A stretch of DNA of 6,671 nucleotides from contig PWZG01000200.1 in the NCBI GenBank assembly GCA_003567575.1, forward strand, positions 1 through 6,671, read 5' to 3'. Below, piece after piece: positions 5,756 through 6,671 of this stretch. Position numbers and translations under genes: made by a program. The stretch comes from PVC group bacterium (GTDB lineage Bacteria; Verrucomicrobiota; Kiritimatiellia; CAIKKV01; PXCX01). The number at the start of each line of letters is the position of its first letter. Positions within the stretch are counted from its first letter, which is position 1. Below the pieces are notes generated by a model. It was not told the origin of the DNA. It saw only the letters and a list, made by a program, of their open reading frames with translations, and ran no database searches.

Positions 5756-6469
5756 TCAATATTCCAAGATTGTTGCCACTACTTTGTAATGATAGCCATC
5801 TTTGAATGGGGCTGCAAGGCTCACGACAAGCAAGCAGTTGGCAGGGTTCGTTGGTGCGATCTCTTTGGGTGGTTGATTCAGAGCTGGGAATGGCCGGAAA
5901 TAACGTGCATCCATTGTGGGATCGGTGATCGGCAAATTGTACTCTGTTCCGCCGTACATGAAGACCGCACGCCGATTTTTGTGTGGGCCACCGCGGAATT
6001 CGTCATCGGCCTCCCATATGCGAAAATGAAGTTTGGTGGGTCGGATCAGGTATAGAGACTGAAACGGGGCCAGCGACGTTACGGCAACGCCAGAGTGTAT
6101 TCTGTCAGTTCGCGTGCCGGGTTGAAGCCACAAGTGAGCGGGTTTTTCCTCGATTACGCCGAGACTGCTTCCAGGTATAGTGCCGATCCTGTGCCACCGT
6201 ACGGATGAGTCGATCATGTAGTTCTCTGGTTGGTGCGCACAGTCCTGCTTTCCCGTTAGCGTTACCTCGACTACATCCAAAATAGCCGGTTGCCTTCCGT
6301 CTGCGCACAAGCATTCATGCGTCCGAACTTCACCCTCACCTTGTTGAGAGACAGGGCGAACCCATGGACCATAGAACCACTTGCCATCCCTCTGAAACAT
6401 CTCTCTCCCAGCGATACAGTGGCAGCCACGGCGAATCGAGTTAGCAAGCACCAGAAATGTTTTCTTCAT
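5756..6469 (-). CDS. Dual OB-domain (DuOB)-like protein, first gene of the DUF488 operon
   Basis: The 237-residue product begins MKKTFLVLANSIRRGCHCIAG and continues with WVRPVS (36-41), ILDVVEV (63-69), QPENYMID (80-87), SLYLIRP (138-144) and YNLPITDP (177-184). From memory, the order 'LANS..CxAG..WxRPVS', then an ENY motif, then a C-terminal ITDP, is that of the Pfam 'dual OB-containing domain', predicted to consist of two OB-like beta barrels. OB folds usually bind nucleic acids, so a recognition role is plausible but unproven. No signal peptide or membrane segment is seen. I chose ATG 6469 because GAGGAG lies six bases before it and the family motif follows at once; a start at 6490 would translate that ribosome site and has none of its own. 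The gene heads the operon with two DUF488 genes and has a plausible promoter 35-65 bases upstream. Confidence 0.85.
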   Translation of the reverse strand: MKKTFLVLANSIRRGCHCIAGREMFQRDGKWFYGPWVRPVSQQGEGEVRTHECLCADGRQPAILDVVEVTLTGKQDCAHQPENYMIDSSVRWHRIGTIPGSSLGVIEEKPAHLWLQPGTRTDRIHSGVAVTSLAPFQSLYLIRPTKLHFRIWEADDEFRGGPHKNRRAVFMYGGTEYNLPITDPTMDARYFRPFPALNQPPKEIAPTNPANCLLVVSLAAPFKDGYHYKVVATILEY

Positions 6470-6501
6470 CTTTTTCTCCTCACCGAACAAGTGATTCTAC
6501 G

Positions 6502-6537
6502 GACCCGGATATCATCCCCATTGGGGTGATCAGGGTC
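6502..6537. promoter_or_regulatory. Nested inverted repeat over the operon promoter, candidate operator
   Basis: CCCC-ATT-GGGG (6516-6526) is flanked by ATCA (6511-6514) and TGAT (6527-6530), and further out by GACCC (6502-6506) and GGGTC (6533-6537). Together they make an imperfect dyad of 36 bases, with one unpaired base in the left inner arm and unequal spacers between inner and outer arms. It covers the spacer and -10 box of the predicted promoter, the classic place for a repressor to bind. Alternatively it could fold as a hairpin in transcripts from upstream. Confidence 0.45.
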
Positions 6538-6539
6538 AA
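6511..6539 (-). promoter_or_regulatory. Candidate sigma70-type promoter for the DuOB-DUF488 operon
   Basis: On the minus strand TTGACC (6539-6534, 5 of 6 to consensus) is followed after exactly 17 bases by GATGAT (6516-6511, 4 of 6). Transcription would begin near 6504, leaving a leader of about 35 bases before the ATG at 6469, including GAGGAG. No other well-spaced pair was found between 6470 and the window edge. Confidence 0.5.
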
Positions 6540-6575
6540 GAGCGAATGATACGGGCGGAACGAGGGGGTTGACAA

Positions 6576-6592
6576 GCCCGAATTTCTCGGGC
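6576..6592. repeat. Short hairpin GCCCGA / TCGGGC
   Basis: A perfect 6-bp stem with a 5-base AT-rich loop (ATTTC) lies upstream of the operon promoter. No adjacent T-run on either strand. It may be part of the intergenic repeat cluster or the end of a transcript entering from the right. Confidence 0.4.
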
Positions 6593-6616
6593 ACTCTTCC
6601 GCATATCCATCCCAAC

Positions 6617-6631
6617 GCGGGCTTTGCCCGC
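6617..6631. repeat. Perfect hairpin GCGGGC-TTT-GCCCGC
   Basis: The 6-bp, all G/C stem with a TTT loop lies seven bases from the heptamer array at 6639. The same arrangement, a hairpin beside a heptamer array, occurs at 4229-4273. Confidence 0.55.
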
Positions 6632-6638
6632 AACCCAG

Positions 6639-6666
6639 AGGTCAGAAGTCAGATGTCAGATGTCAG
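6639..6666 (+). repeat. Heptamer tandem array, unit ATGTCAG
   Basis: Four consecutive units read AGGTCAG, AAGTCAG, ATGTCAG and ATGTCAG. Only the second base varies. The array ends five bases before the window edge, so further units beyond the edge cannot be excluded. Compared with GTGTCGG at 4247, the unit differs only by G-to-A at positions 1 and 6. Confidence 0.85.
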
Positions 6667-6671
6667 CAAGA

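Noticed and set aside
5624..6055. A 143-codon plus-strand frame spanning the DuOB/DUF488 junction
   Set aside because: It is antisense to two genes with strong motif support and shows no motif of its own.
6470..6490. An upstream start adding seven residues to the DuOB-like protein
   Set aside because: This stretch contains the GAGGAG ribosome site for the ATG at 6469, and the conserved N-terminal motif begins immediately after that ATG.
6639..6666. Possible CRISPR array
   Set aside because: The units are seven bases long, directly adjacent and without spacers; no cas gene is present.

Overview
The window reads as a piece of chromosome from a Gram-negative bacterium. Every gene I can support lies on the minus strand, so it is easiest to read from right to left. 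The PVC superphylum (Kiritimatiellota, Lentisphaerota or Verrucomicrobiota) is my best guess. It rests on the Bacteroidota/PVC-like form of the argininosuccinate lyase, the FmdB-type zinc ribbon, and intergenic spaces full of short heptanucleotide repeats. No rRNA or tRNA gene is present to confirm the phylum.

Right block (6671 to about 4617). A compact three-gene operon encodes a protein resembling the 'dual OB-containing domain' (DuOB) family, followed by two different DUF488 proteins. The gene junctions are 3 bp and 9 bp, and at both the stop codon sits inside the string TGAGGA, which also supplies ribosome-binding bases, so translation is probably coupled. A sigma70-like promoter lies just upstream of the first gene, with an inverted repeat over its spacer and -10 box. 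A strong 15-bp inverted repeat follows the last gene. This is the best candidate in the window for an undescribed system: three conserved proteins without known activity, lower in GC than the neighbouring genes and bordered on both sides by hairpins and heptamer repeats.

Middle (4102 to 4687). About 590 bases contain no credible gene. They hold two heptamer arrays, several hairpins and a pair of direct repeats. A third heptamer array lies at the right edge of the window. All three arrays fit a pattern of seven bases beginning nTGT and ending in G, when the middle one is read on the minus strand.

Left block (4101 to 1). GC-rich genes run FmdB-family zinc ribbon, membrane-anchored zinc-ribbon protein, exported protein of unknown function, argH, and the start of a MarC-family membrane protein cut by the window edge. 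The first four are tightly packed (7 bp, 15 bp, then a 4-bp ATGA overlap) and are probably one operon. argH, which catalyses the last step of arginine synthesis, is the only member with a clear metabolic role. The exported protein looks like a gluzincin-type peptidase domain that has lost its zinc ligands. The MarC gene follows argH after about 100 bp.
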